Below are positions 36,315 to 45,774 of a stretch of DNA of 64,000 nucleotides, one piece after another (within the stretch, counting starts at the first letter, position 1; every line of letters starts with the position of its first letter). This stretch comes from Methylorubrum suomiense (GTDB lineage Bacteria > Pseudomonadota > Alphaproteobacteria > Rhizobiales > Beijerinckiaceae). Location: positions 62,001 through 126,000 of the forward strand of contig NZ_BPRE01000015.1 of the NCBI RefSeq assembly GCF_022179765.1, in the 5' to 3' direction. Under the pieces are notes generated by a model, which was not told where the DNA came from, ran no database searches, and saw only the letters and a program-made list of their open reading frames with translations. The translations under genes and the position numbers were made by a program.

Positions 36315-36766
36315 TCGGTGCTCGTCCGGAGCGTCCGCAAGTCGACGGGCTCTAAGGCATCGCCCCGCTTGGTCGGGGCGATTCGTGGTCGGCCGAACCC
36401 GCATCGTTTCGGCTGGCAACCGAACAGGCAGGCCATCGACCGTTGCGTGTACAGATGCGGTCGGACTTCAAGACATTCAGACATATCTAATGCCGTATCG
36501 ATTCGGCAGTGGGGCAATAAATCTGATCCTTCCACACGAACGGCAACGAGTGGGACGACGATAAGACGATGCAGAGGAGGGGTGGGAACGGCGACCACTC
36601 ATCCGATCGAGTGATACGACGAGCGACGTGCTATGGGTCGTGCATCCCGTCGCGATCTTTACGGTCCAGATGCTCGATCGTCCTGCTTTCCACGCTCTTA
36701 GAGTGATCGGTCAGCCCCACTGGTCGTCCGTCGTCGTTTCAGATCTTCCGGCGACCTAAGACGGTC
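36315..36766. other. Intergenic region upstream of the CHASE2 cyclase
   Basis: About 450 bases. There is no protein pattern in any frame and no RNA gene was recognised. Confidence 0.45.
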
Positions 36767-39064
36767 ATGAAGACCTTCTTGCGCCAGCAAGCCGGCATGC
36801 TGCCGACCGGATCAGGATATGTCCCCCCACCACCCCCGCCGTCGTACCGGCGCCGCAGCCTGCTGCGGCGAGTCGGCGTCGACCGGCTTACCGCCCTCGC
36901 GCTGCTCGTTGCCCTGATCGCGGTGCGCCTCATCGATCCGGCTCCGGTCGAACTCCTTCGATTGCGGACGTTCGATGCCCTGCAGGCCTGGAACCCGCGT
37001 CCGACGACGATCCGGCCGGTGGTGATCGTCGATATCGACGAGGACAGCCTGCGCAGCGAGGGCCAATGGCCCTGGGCGCGCACCCGGATCGCCGATCTCG
37101 TGACCCGCCTCTCGCAGGCCGGCGCCACCGCCATCGTCTTCGATATGGTCTTCCCCGAGCCTGATCGGCTGTCGCCGGATCGCATCGCCCGCTCGATTCG
37201 GCCCATGGACGCGTCGATGGCCGATCGGCTGGAGGCGCTGCCCAGCACCGACGCGGTACTCGCCGATGCGATGCGTTCGACGCGGGTCATCCTGGGCCAG
37301 ACCGCCCTGGCGCAACCCACGACGAGCGATGGCGATCTACCGCGCACGGGCTTCGCCGTGCTCGGCCCGGACCCTTCCGCCTTCCTGTCCGAATTCCCCG
37401 GCCTGCTGCACAATCTGCCGCTTCTGGAACATGCGGCGGCAGGGCGTGGCATGTTCACCATTGTCCCCGAGCGGGATGGGCTCGTGCGACGGTTGCCGTT
37501 GGTGATGCTCGCCGAGGGCCGCATGGTGCCGGCGGTGACGCTGGAGACCCTGCGCGTCCTGACCGGGGCCGGGGCGATTCTCGTCCGGACCGACGCGGGC
37601 GGGATCCGCAGCGTGGCTTTGCCGGGCCTCGAGGTGCCGACCGACGCCTACGGCTCGATTTGGCTGCATTTCAACGCGCACGATCACGCCCGCTTCATCT
37701 CCGCCCGCACGGTCCTCGACGGAAGCTTCGATCCGGACCGGGTCGCGCGGAAGATCGCGATGATCGGCACTTCGGCGCTCGGTCTCCTCGACAACAAGAC
37801 GTCGCCGATCGACCGGAGCATTCCCGGTGTCGAAGTCCAGGCCCAGATGATGGAGATCATGCTGGGGCAGGCAGCGCTCGCCTATCCGAGCTACGCCGTC
37901 CTCCTGGAAGTCGGACTGACGCTCGTGGTCGGGCTCGGCATCATCGTCCTCGCGCCGGTGCTCGGCGCGCTGCGGCTCCTCGTCCTCGGCGGGTTGGTGG
38001 CGGTTCTGCTGGTCGCTCTGACCTGGATTCGCTTCACCCAGCAGAACACCCTCCAGGATTCGACCTTTCCGTTGCTCGCGAGCCTCAGCGTCTACGCGAC
38101 GCTGATCTTCTCAAACTACGCGCGCGAGCGAATGGGCCGCCAGCGCATCCGCTCCGCCTTCAGTCAGTATCTCTCGCCCGCCCTGGTGGAGCAGCTCGCG
38201 GCCCATCCCGAGACGCTCAAGCTCGGCGGCGAAGAGCGCACTCTGACGATCATGTTCTCGGATGTGCGCGGCTTCACCACCATCGCGGAGTTTTACAAGA
38301 CCGATCCTGCCGGTCTCACCGCCCTGATGAACCGCTTCCTGTCACCCCTGACCGACGCGATTCTCGAAAGCCGCGGCACCATCGACAAGTATATGGGCGA
38401 TGCCATCATGGCGTTCTGGAACGCGCCGCTCGACGACGGTGATCAGGAGGCCCATGCCTGCGCCGCAGCGCTCGCAATGATCGCCCGGATGGATGCGCTG
38501 AACGCCCTGCGCAAGGTGGAGGCCGAATCCGGCGGGCATCCCGTGCTGCCGATCGATATCGGCATCGGCATCAATACCGGCCGCTGCGTCGTCGGCAATA
38601 TGGGATCACACCTGCGCTTCGACTACTCCGTCCTCGGCGACCCGGTGAACCTTGCCTCCCGATTGGAAGGGCAATCCAAATCCTACACCGTGAAGACGAT
38701 CCTCGGCGCGGCTACGGCGGCGGCGGTCGGGGATCGCTACGCCCTTCTCGAGATCGATCTGATCCAGGTGAAGGGCAAGGCCGAGGCCGAGCGTATCTCG
38801 ACGCTCGTCGGCGATGCCTCTCTCCTCGCATCGGATGCGTTCCAGACTCTGCGCGAGGCCCATATGGATTTCCTGCGGGCCTATCGGGCTTGCGCTTGGT
38901 CCGAGGCCCGCGCTCACCTAGCGCGGTGCCGCGCACGCCAAGCCGGCATCGATGGTGTGGGCCTGGGCGGCCTCTACGATCTCTACGAGACCCGCATCGC
39001 CGCTTATGAACGTGCGCCGCCACCCGCTGACTGGGGCGGAATCTATGTGGCTCTCGACAAGTAG
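36767..39064 (+). CDS. CHASE2-domain adenylate/guanylate cyclase
   Basis: A 765-residue membrane cyclase. After a Pro-rich N-terminus and one transmembrane helix (about 42-58), an extracytoplasmic CHASE2 sensor spans about residues 60-350 (VVIVDIDEDSLRSEGQWPWARTRIADLV, then NKTSPIDRSIPGVEVQAQMM). Three transmembrane helices follow (about 365-445). The class III catalytic domain starts near residue 490: TIMFSDVRGFTTIAEF holds the first metal Asp, DKYMGDAIMAFWNAP the second, and GINTGRCVVGNMGSHLRFDYSVLGDPVNLASRLE the remaining catalytic region. It should make cAMP (or cGMP) in response to an external ligand. Confidence 0.92.
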   Translation: MKTFLRQQAGMLPTGSGYVPPPPPPSYRRRSLLRRVGVDRLTALALLVALIAVRLIDPAPVELLRLRTFDALQAWNPRPTTIRPVVIVDIDEDSLRSEGQWPWARTRIADLVTRLSQAGATAIVFDMVFPEPDRLSPDRIARSIRPMDASMADRLEALPSTDAVLADAMRSTRVILGQTALAQPTTSDGDLPRTGFAVLGPDPSAFLSEFPGLLHNLPLLEHAAAGRGMFTIVPERDGLVRRLPLVMLAEGRMVPAVTLETLRVLTGAGAILVRTDAGGIRSVALPGLEVPTDAYGSIWLHFNAHDHARFISARTVLDGSFDPDRVARKIAMIGTSALGLLDNKTSPIDRSIPGVEVQAQMMEIMLGQAALAYPSYAVLLEVGLTLVVGLGIIVLAPVLGALRLLVLGGLVAVLLVALTWIRFTQQNTLQDSTFPLLASLSVYATLIFSNYARERMGRQRIRSAFSQYLSPALVEQLAAHPETLKLGGEERTLTIMFSDVRGFTTIAEFYKTDPAGLTALMNRFLSPLTDAILESRGTIDKYMGDAIMAFWNAPLDDGDQEAHACAAALAMIARMDALNALRKVEAESGGHPVLPIDIGIGINTGRCVVGNMGSHLRFDYSVLGDPVNLASRLEGQSKSYTVKTILGAATAAAVGDRYALLEIDLIQVKGKAEAERISTLVGDASLLASDAFQTLREAHMDFLRAYRACAWSEARAHLARCRARQAGIDGVGLGGLYDLYETRIAAYERAPPPADWGGIYVALDK

Positions 39065-39206
39065 GATTCTGGCGCACCGGCTGGCCTCGCCAGCCTCACG
39101 GGCAATGTGGTTGTGATTTCGTCACCGATTCGGGTCAATGAAGCTGGGCCGACGACGCGGACGACAATCCGTTGCCGCGAACCCTAAACCACTGTCCGGC
39201 TGTTAT

Positions 39207-39213
39207 AAAAAAA
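39207..39213 (-). terminator. T-run after tRNA-Ser
   Basis: A run of seven A on the plus strand (T on the transcript strand), two bases after the tRNA 3' CCA. It could serve as termination signal together with tRNA structure. Confidence 0.4.
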
Positions 39214-39215
39214 GG

Positions 39216-39308
39216 TGGCGGAGACGGAGGGATTCGAACCCTCGATACCCTTATTAGGGGTATGCTCATTTAGCAAACGAGTGCCTTCAGCCTCTCGGCC
39301 ACGTCTCC
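39216..39308 (-). tRNA. tRNA-Ser (anticodon GCT)
   Basis: A 93-base class II tRNA on the minus strand. The acceptor GGAGACG pairs with CGTCTCC, followed by G and an encoded CCA. The D arm contains GGCCGAGAGGCTGAAGGC. The anticodon loop TTTGCTAAA gives GCT (complement of 39272-39274), reading AGC/AGU serine codons. The long variable arm (CATACCCCTAATAAGGGTAT) is typical of tRNA-Ser, and the T loop is GGTTCGAATCC. Confidence 0.97.
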
Positions 39309-39672
39309 GGCGCACCGGCTCTAGAAGCTCCGGGGCGGCGGGTCAAGCCGGTCCGCGCGCCTTCGCCAAGGGGTCACGGCGGGCGATCCGTCACGCGCGA
39401 ATGCGCGTGCTCGGCAAGGCTGAGAGGATCGGACTGGTGGCCCTTCTCCCCATCACGGGGCGGGGGGCGCTCCAGCCCATCGGGGTCGCGTACGATGCGC
39501 GCTGCGCTGGCGCTTCTCGAACCTTCGAAAATTGCGAACCAGCGCAGTTTCTCGGGAGGACTCTGCCCGCGCCCATCTCAACCCGAAGGAATCCCGTCGG
39601 ACTCGATGCGGATCGTCCCGCATCGGGTCCTATCGAGACATGGACTCGTGTGTCGATCGCCGGAGGGCGGCG
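39309..39672. other. Intergenic region between tRNA-Ser and an acyl-CoA synthetase gene
   Basis: About 360 bases holding short overlapping open frames without protein patterns. The tRNA promoter is expected just above 39308. Nothing else was recognised. Confidence 0.4.
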
Positions 39673-41205
39673 TCAGCCTTGCGTCTCCGCCAGCCGCTTG
39701 CGCTGAACCTTGCCGTTGGCGGTGCGCGGCAGCGAATCGAGGAAGCGGATCGAGCGGGGGCATTTGTACCCGGCCAAGCGTTCGGAGCACCATGCCAGCA
39801 ACCCGTCCGCATCGGGCTCGGCGCCGGGACGCGGGACGACGAAAGCCGCGATCACCCGCACATCGGCCCGCACGGCCAGTTCCGCCACACCGACCTCGGC
39901 CACGTCAGGATGAGCCGCCAGCACGCTCTCCACTTCCACCGGAGAGACCCGGTAGCCCATGGCGTTCATGAGGTCGTCGTTGCGGCCGTGGAACCAGAGG
40001 TAGCCACCCGCATCGAGGCTGGCGAGGTCGCCGCCTGCGAACCACGCGCCGCGCATCACAGCCGCCTCTTCCTCGGGTCGCTGCCAATATCCGAGCATCA
40101 GGCCGGGCTCGGAGCGGTGGACCGCCAGCAAGCCCGTCTCGCCGGGGGGCAGGGGTTCAGGCGGTCCATCGACCGGCAGGATCGCCACGCATCGGCCGGG
40201 CTGGGGGCGGCCGGGTGAGCCGGGTCGGACGGCAATGGTCGGCCCGCTCGACACGTAGGTCGAGACCTCGCTCATTCCGAGCGCTTCGTAGAGCGGGATG
40301 CCGGTGCGGTCGGTCCATTCGGCCAGGAGATCGGGGCTCAGCGCCTCGCCCGCCGTGACCCCGTGGCGAAGCCGCGCGAGGTCGTAGGCGGCGAGGTCCG
40401 AATATTTGAGGATCTGGCGGTAGACGCTCGGGACGGCGGCGAAGATCGTCGCGCCGTGCATCTCGATCAGGCGTGGCCAGGCTCCTCGGTCGCGCGGACC
40501 GTTATAGAGAACCGCCGTGGCGCCGCAGGCCCACGGATCGGTGATCCCGACGCCGAGCGTGTAGGTCCAGTTCATCGTGCCGGCATGGAGCATCACGTCG
40601 GACTCGGTCAGACCAAGCCAATGGGCATGCATCGGCCGTCGGCCCCAAATGGCCCGATGCGCGTGAAGCACGCCTTTCGGACGGCTGGTGGTGCCGGAGG
40701 TGTAGACCAACGTCGCCGGATCGTCGGCGCCGGTATCGGCGTAATCCACGAGCGGCGGACCGGCCTTCATCGCGGCGACGGCATCCGCGTCGAGCCAGAG
40801 CCGTCCGTCGTCCGACGGGGGCTTCGCGAAGCCTGCGCCGACGACGATCGCCGCCACGCCGGCATTGCCCATCAGGAAGGCGGCCTCGTCCGGCGTCAGC
40901 TGGGGGGAGGAGGGCAGCGCCACGAGGCCGGCAGCCAGGGCGCCGAAATAGACCAGCACGTAATCCGTCTCGTTGCCCATGCGGATCATCACCCGGTCGC
41001 CCGGCTTCAGGCCGCGACCGAGAAGGCCCGCTGCAATGCCGCGCACGGCACGGTCGGCCTGTCCGAAGGTCAGGCGGCTCACCGCTCCGCTCTCTCCGGC
41101 CATCACCAGTGCCGTCTTGTCGCCGCGTTGCCGCGCATTCTCCGCGAGACAATGACGGGCCGCATTGAAGCGAGGCGGTGGAAGGCGGTCGTCGGGTATC
41201 GGCAC
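39673..41205 (-). CDS. AMP-dependent acyl-CoA synthetase (benzoate/acetyl-CoA ligase-like)
   Basis: A 510-residue ANL-superfamily adenylating enzyme. The AMP-binding signature is LVYTSGTTSRPKGVLHAH. Further conserved motifs are YEALGMSEVS (A5), GYLWFHGRNDDLMNAMGYRVSPVEVE (A7/A8 hinge) and PRTANGKVQRKRL, with the catalytic Lys near the C-terminus. The substrate carboxylic acid cannot be read; the motif style resembles benzoate-CoA ligases and medium-chain acyl-CoA synthetases. No in-frame ATG fits. GTG 41205 is chosen, with TTG at about 41265 as an alternative. It is divergent from the beta-lactamase gene, with 99 bases between them. Confidence 0.88.
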   Translation of the reverse strand: MPIPDDRLPPPRFNAARHCLAENARQRGDKTALVMAGESGAVSRLTFGQADRAVRGIAAGLLGRGLKPGDRVMIRMGNETDYVLVYFGALAAGLVALPSSPQLTPDEAAFLMGNAGVAAIVVGAGFAKPPSDDGRLWLDADAVAAMKAGPPLVDYADTGADDPATLVYTSGTTSRPKGVLHAHRAIWGRRPMHAHWLGLTESDVMLHAGTMNWTYTLGVGITDPWACGATAVLYNGPRDRGAWPRLIEMHGATIFAAVPSVYRQILKYSDLAAYDLARLRHGVTAGEALSPDLLAEWTDRTGIPLYEALGMSEVSTYVSSGPTIAVRPGSPGRPQPGRCVAILPVDGPPEPLPPGETGLLAVHRSEPGLMLGYWQRPEEEAAVMRGAWFAGGDLASLDAGGYLWFHGRNDDLMNAMGYRVSPVEVESVLAAHPDVAEVGVAELAVRADVRVIAAFVVPRPGAEPDADGLLAWCSERLAGYKCPRSIRFLDSLPRTANGKVQRKRLAETQG

Positions 41206-41304
41206 GGCGGCGTCCGGTCGTCTCGATGCGTCATCCGGTGTCCGCCGCCGTTCGAGGCCCGTCAAGAAGGGGGGCCGGCTCCGCGACCGGCAGGAAGGAG
41301 CCGC

Positions 41305-42168
41305 ATGTTCACGCGTCGCCAAACCACCATGGCCGGATTGGCCGCTCTGATTGTGTCCGGCCGCGTGGGACCGGCACGGGCCGCGTCGTTCGAGGATGCC
41401 CTCGCCGAAATCGAGGTCCGGAGCGGTGGGCGGCTCGGCGTTGCGGTCCTCGACACCGGCTCCGGCGAATTGACCGGACGCCGGATCGACGAGCGCTTTC
41501 CCCTCTGCAGCACGTTCAAGGCGCTGGCCGCGGCCGCCGTTCTCGCGCGGGTCGACGCGCAAGAGGAGCGCCTGGATCGCCGCGTGGTGTTCGGGCGTGA
41601 GGCACTGGTGCCGTATTCTCCGGTCACCGAGCCCCGCATCGGCGGATCTGGCATGAGTCTCGCGGAATTGTGCGAGGCCGCCGTGATCCGCAGCGACAAC
41701 ACGGCGGGCAATCTCCTGCTTCAGGCGATCGGCGGCCCGGCGGGACTGACCGCGCAACTCCGCGCGTTCGGGGATGACGTGACGCGGCTCGACCGAACCG
41801 AGCCGACGCTCAACGAGGCCCTGCCGGGGGATCCGCGGGATACGACGAGCCCGGGGGCGATGGCGCGCACCCTCGCGGGGCTGACCCTCGGCTCAGCCCT
41901 GACGCAGCCCTCCCGCGACCGGCTGACGGCTTGGCTTCTCGACAATCGCACCGGCGGTAAGCGGCTGCGGGCCGGGCTGCCGTCGGGCTGGCGGATCGGC
42001 GAGAAGACTGGAACGGGCGAGTATGGGACGACGAACGATGTCGGCGTCATCTGGCCACCGGAGGGCGCCGCGCAGGTCGTCGCCGTTTACCTGACCGCCA
42101 CGGATCGACCGCTGTCCGAACGCGAGGACGCCATCGCTGCCGTGGCACGGGCGGTGGTCGCCGATTAG
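41305..42168 (+). CDS. Class A beta-lactamase with Tat-type signal
   Basis: A 287-residue serine beta-lactamase. The signal MFTRRQTTMAGLAALIVSG has twin arginines and a short hydrophobic core, suggesting Tat export. Class A motifs are intact: STFK (S69, K72; Ambler S70/K73), SDN (Ambler 130-132), EPTLN with the Glu166 equivalent, and KTGTG (Ambler 234-236). AAGGAG sits upstream of ATG 41305. It probably gives intrinsic penicillin/cephalosporin resistance; the spectrum cannot be predicted. No LysR-type AmpR regulator is adjacent. Confidence 0.93.
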   Translation: MFTRRQTTMAGLAALIVSGRVGPARAASFEDALAEIEVRSGGRLGVAVLDTGSGELTGRRIDERFPLCSTFKALAAAAVLARVDAQEERLDRRVVFGREALVPYSPVTEPRIGGSGMSLAELCEAAVIRSDNTAGNLLLQAIGGPAGLTAQLRAFGDDVTRLDRTEPTLNEALPGDPRDTTSPGAMARTLAGLTLGSALTQPSRDRLTAWLLDNRTGGKRLRAGLPSGWRIGEKTGTGEYGTTNDVGVIWPPEGAAQVVAVYLTATDRPLSEREDAIAAVARAVVAD

Positions 42169-42175
42169 GTTCGGT

Positions 42176-42733
42176 TTAGTCGAGGGTCCGTTGCGACCCG
42201 GCACCGTCGAGCTGAGGCGTCTGCCGGATCGGACGGATGCCCCCCGAGAGGACTGAAGCCGCACCGTCCACGAGCTCGAGCCAGAGGAATCGGGCCGGAT
42301 CGACCGGTCCCGGCAACACGAGCCGCCCCGGGGGGACCGGCGCGAAGCCGAAGCGGCGGTAATAAGGAGCGTCGCCCACCAGCACGACGACGCGATGACC
42401 GGAGGCGCGGGCGGCGTCCAGGCTCGCTCGCATCAGCGCGGTTCCGATTCCGCGATCCGAGAAGCTCGGATCGACGGTGAGCGGCCCGAGGACGAGGAGG
42501 CACCCCCCTTCGGCCTCCGCCGGGCCGACGCGGACCGAACCGACGAGATAGGTGCCGACCAGAGCCGTCAAACAGAGCTCGGCGAGGGGAGCCGTGCCTT
42601 CGCGCAGGCGATAGGCGGTGCGGGCGAAGCGTCCCGGTCCGAAGGCGCGGGCGTGCAGTCGCTCGATGGCCGGCCCGTCCTCGGGTTGTTCGCGGCGGAT
42701 GACGAGGGGGAGGGCGGTCAAGGCGGGCGTCAT
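42176..42733 (-). CDS. GNAT-family N-acetyltransferase
   Basis: A 185-residue acetyltransferase. VIRREQPEDGPAIERLHARAFG opens the domain. The acetyl-CoA motif A is LGPLTVDPSFSDRGIGTALMRASLDAARASGHRVVVLVGD, with RGIG as the pyrophosphate loop. APYYRRFGFAPVP is motif B. This arrangement (YYxRFGF) is common in YhbS-like proteins of unknown substrate. ATG 42733 avoids overlap with yejB, which lies upstream on the same strand and ends at 42793. Confidence 0.85.
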   Translation of the reverse strand: MTPALTALPLVIRREQPEDGPAIERLHARAFGPGRFARTAYRLREGTAPLAELCLTALVGTYLVGSVRVGPAEAEGGCLLVLGPLTVDPSFSDRGIGTALMRASLDAARASGHRVVVLVGDAPYYRRFGFAPVPPGRLVLPGPVDPARFLWLELVDGAASVLSGGIRPIRQTPQLDGAGSQRTLD

Positions 42734-42792
42734 CCGGGAGCGGGGACGACGGCCGATAGCAGTCCCGTCCGCAGCCGGCAAACTGTGCGCGA

Positions 42793-43887
42793 TCACGCCG
42801 CCTTGGCGGAGAAGTCGATCCGGGGATCGATCCACGTATAGATCAGATCAGACACCAAATTCACCGCCAGGCCGAGCAGCGAGAAGATGTACAATGTCGC
42901 GAACACCACCGGGTAATCGCGGCCGACGATGGAGGTGAAGGACAGCAGCCCGAGCCCGTCGAGGGAGAAGATCGTCTCGATCAGGAGCGAGCCGGTAAAG
43001 AAGGCGGTGATGAAGGCGCCGGGGAAGCCCGCGATCACGATCAGCATCGCGTTCCGGAAGACGTGACCGTAGAGCACGCCGCGCTGAGTCAGACCCTTCA
43101 TCCGCGCCGTCAGAACGTATTGCTTGCGGATCTCGTCGAGGAACGAGTTCTTCGTCAGCAAGGTCGAGGTCGCGAAGGCGCCGAGTACCAGGGCAGCGAG
43201 CGGCAGGGCCAAGTGCCACGCGTAATCGACCGCCTTACCCCACAGCGAAAGGGACTCGAAGTTCTCGGAGGTCAGGCCGCGGATCGGAAAGATCTGCACG
43301 AACGAGCCGCCCGCGAACAGGATGATGAGCAGGATGCCGAACAGGAAGCTCGGGATCGCGTAGCCGATGATGACGACGGCGGAAGTCCAGACGTCGAAGC
43401 GCGAGCCGTCGGAGACCGCCTTGCGAATGCCGAGCGGGATCGAGATCGCGTAGGAGATCAACGTCATCCACAAACCCAGCGAGATCGAGACCGGTAGCTT
43501 TTCCTTGATGAGCTGCAGCACGCTCACATCGCGGAAATAGCTTCGGCCGAAATCGAACCGGGCGTAGTCCCACAACATCTTGGCGAAGCGTTCGGGTGCC
43601 GGCTTGTCGAAGCCGAACTGGGCCTCGAGCTTCTTGATGAAGGCAGGGTCCAAACCCTGCGCGCCGCGATACTTGGCGTTCTCCGAGCCGCTGCGGCTGA
43701 CGCCGCCGAGATCGCCTTGTCCGCCGGTGACACGGTTGAGCGAACCCTCCTGCTGGCCCTGGAGCTGCGCGAGCACGCGCTCCACGGGGCCGCCGGGGGC
43801 GAACTGGATGATCGCGAAGGTGATCAGCATGATCCCGAAAATGGTCGGGACCATGAGGGCGAGGCGCCGCAGGATGTAGCCGAGCAT
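42793..43887 (-). CDS. yejB: ABC transporter permease YejB (microcin C/oligopeptide type)
   Basis: A 364-residue inner-membrane permease. The N-terminal helix is YILRRLALMVPTIFGIMLITFAIIQFAPGGPVE, typical of DppB/YejB. A periplasmic segment of about 100 residues follows, including AQFGFDKPAPERFAKMLWDYARFDFGRSYF. Five further helices contain the EAA-like loop (YVLTARMKGLTQRGVLYGHVFRNAM). The C-terminus ends LVSDLIYTWIDPRIDF as in YejB. It follows two yejA paralogues. The usual partners yejE (second permease) and yejF (ATPase) are not next to it. Confidence 0.92.
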   Translation of the reverse strand: MLGYILRRLALMVPTIFGIMLITFAIIQFAPGGPVERVLAQLQGQQEGSLNRVTGGQGDLGGVSRSGSENAKYRGAQGLDPAFIKKLEAQFGFDKPAPERFAKMLWDYARFDFGRSYFRDVSVLQLIKEKLPVSISLGLWMTLISYAISIPLGIRKAVSDGSRFDVWTSAVVIIGYAIPSFLFGILLIILFAGGSFVQIFPIRGLTSENFESLSLWGKAVDYAWHLALPLAALVLGAFATSTLLTKNSFLDEIRKQYVLTARMKGLTQRGVLYGHVFRNAMLIVIAGFPGAFITAFFTGSLLIETIFSLDGLGLLSFTSIVGRDYPVVFATLYIFSLLGLAVNLVSDLIYTWIDPRIDFSAKAA

Positions 43888-43899
43888 CGGGGTCGAACC

Positions 43900-45774
43900 T
43901 CAATCCCGGCCGATCTGCCGAGCCTTCTGGGCGTCGTACCACCAGAGATCGGGCGTGCCGAGACCGTACGCCGGCGGGGTCGCCGGATGGCCGAACACGT
44001 CCCAGGTCCCCAGCCGGTAGCTCGGCGCGTACCACATCGGAATCCAGTAGCGGCCGGCGCGCAGAACCCGGTCCAGCGCGCGACAGGCCGCCTCGAGTTC
44101 GGCACGGGAGGCCGCCGTGACGGCCTTCTCGACCAGGGCGTCCACCACCGGGCTGCTGATGCCGGCGATGTTGTTGGTGCCCGGTATTGCAGCGGCGGAC
44201 GATCCGAAGCTCGTGCGCAGTTCCGGGCCCGGCGTCGCCCCCTGCGAGGCGTTGCGAACCACGATATCGAAATCGAAATCGCGCACCCGCAGCTGATACT
44301 GTGAAGCATCGACGATGCGCTGGCTGGCCCGTATCCCGAGACGTGCCAGATTACGGATGAAGGGCTGGGTCCGGGCCTCCCAGATCGGGTCGTTGTCGAG
44401 GAACTCGAACGCGATCGGTGCGCCGCTCGGCAGCTTGAAGACGCTGCCGTCGCGGGTGCAGCCGGCTTCCCTGAGCAGCGCGTTGGCGCGGCTGAGCAAA
44501 GCCCGGTCCTGACCCGATCCGTCGGTCGAGGGCGGTACCCAGGCATCGCCGAACACTTCGGCCGGCAGATGCTGAGGATGGGCATCGCGCAGGGGTTCGA
44601 GCAGAGCGAGCTCAGCGGGCCCGGGCTTCCCCGTCGCCTTGAGATCGGATCGTTCAAAGAACGATTCGGTCCGCACGTAGGTGTCGTACATCTGGTTGCG
44701 GTTGGTCCAAGCGAAGTCGAAGCAGAGTCCGATCGCTTCGCGCACCCGCGGATCCTTGAAGACGTCGCGGCGGGTATTGAACCACCAGCCCTGGATGCTG
44801 GCCGGCGCGTTGTTCGGGAGGGTCACCCGCTTGACGCGACCCTCGCGGGCAGCCGGAAAATCGTAACCGTTCGCCCAGATCGAGGATGTGAATTCCTCGC
44901 GGTAGGTGAAGGCCCCACTCTTGAACGCCTCGAATGCCGCCTGCCGATCGCGGAAATACTCGTAGCGGAGCGCGGCAAAATTGTTTCGCCCGACATTCAC
45001 GGCAAGCTCGGCGGCCCAGTAATCCGGCACGCGCTCCAACTCGATGAACCGACCGACATCCATCCGCCCGACGCGGTAGGGCCCGGAGCCGAGGGGCGCT
45101 TCGAGTGTCGAGGCCTCGAAATCCCGGCCCTTCCACCATGTCTCCGAGAAGATCGGCAGACCGGCCACGGTCTGGGGAAGGTCGCGGGCATATCCCGGCT
45201 TGTAACGGACGAGCACGACATCGTCGGCTTCGGATGTCGTGTCTTCGAGATCGAGGAGCTCCTGCGCGATGGCCGGGTGCCCCTTGTCGCGCAGGATCTT
45301 CAGCGAAAATGCGACATCGCGGGCGGTGAGCTTCGAACCATCGTGGAAGTGAGCCTGCGGCCGGAGACGGAAACGCTGGCTCAGGCCATCCTCGCTCGTC
45401 TCGACGGTGCGGGCGATCAAACCGTAGAGCGCGTCCGGCTCGTCCAGGGCGCGGACCATCAGGCTGTCGAAGGTGAAGTTCAAACCCGCCGCGCCGTTGC
45501 CGCGGAAGACGTAGGGATTGAGGGTATCGAAGGTGTCGAAGGCCTGATTGCCGAAGGTCTGGACAAGCTGCGTCGAGAAGCGCCCGCCGCGGGGTGCCAT
45601 CGGATTAACGTAGTCGAAATTCGCGAAATCGGGGCCGTATTTCAGCTCACCGAAGCTCGACAATCCGTGGCGAGGTCCGGTCGGCGCGGCGTGAGCAAAG
45701 CGGGGCAGGGCCGCCGAGGTGGCCAGAACCCCGGCACCGAGGATGATGCCGCGGCGATTCAGGGCGCCGCTCAA
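43900..45774 (-). CDS. yejA: Extracellular solute-binding protein, YejA-like (second paralogue)
   Basis: A 624-residue periplasmic family 5 binding protein. The N-terminus NRRGIILGAGVLATSAALPRFAHA is a Tat-like signal. The mature part has GELKYGPDFANFDYVNPMAPRGG and later FNTRRDVFKDPRVREAIGLCFDFAWTN, the usual YejA landmarks. It overlaps the upstream paralogue by four bases: the TTG start at 45774 shares TTGA with the upstream TGA stop, pointing to translational coupling. It is 12 bases from yejB. It probably binds oligopeptides or peptide-like metallophores and antibiotics. Confidence 0.9.
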   Translation of the reverse strand: MSGALNRRGIILGAGVLATSAALPRFAHAAPTGPRHGLSSFGELKYGPDFANFDYVNPMAPRGGRFSTQLVQTFGNQAFDTFDTLNPYVFRGNGAAGLNFTFDSLMVRALDEPDALYGLIARTVETSEDGLSQRFRLRPQAHFHDGSKLTARDVAFSLKILRDKGHPAIAQELLDLEDTTSEADDVVLVRYKPGYARDLPQTVAGLPIFSETWWKGRDFEASTLEAPLGSGPYRVGRMDVGRFIELERVPDYWAAELAVNVGRNNFAALRYEYFRDRQAAFEAFKSGAFTYREEFTSSIWANGYDFPAAREGRVKRVTLPNNAPASIQGWWFNTRRDVFKDPRVREAIGLCFDFAWTNRNQMYDTYVRTESFFERSDLKATGKPGPAELALLEPLRDAHPQHLPAEVFGDAWVPPSTDGSGQDRALLSRANALLREAGCTRDGSVFKLPSGAPIAFEFLDNDPIWEARTQPFIRNLARLGIRASQRIVDASQYQLRVRDFDFDIVVRNASQGATPGPELRTSFGSSAAAIPGTNNIAGISSPVVDALVEKAVTAASRAELEAACRALDRVLRAGRYWIPMWYAPSYRLGTWDVFGHPATPPAYGLGTPDLWWYDAQKARQIGRD

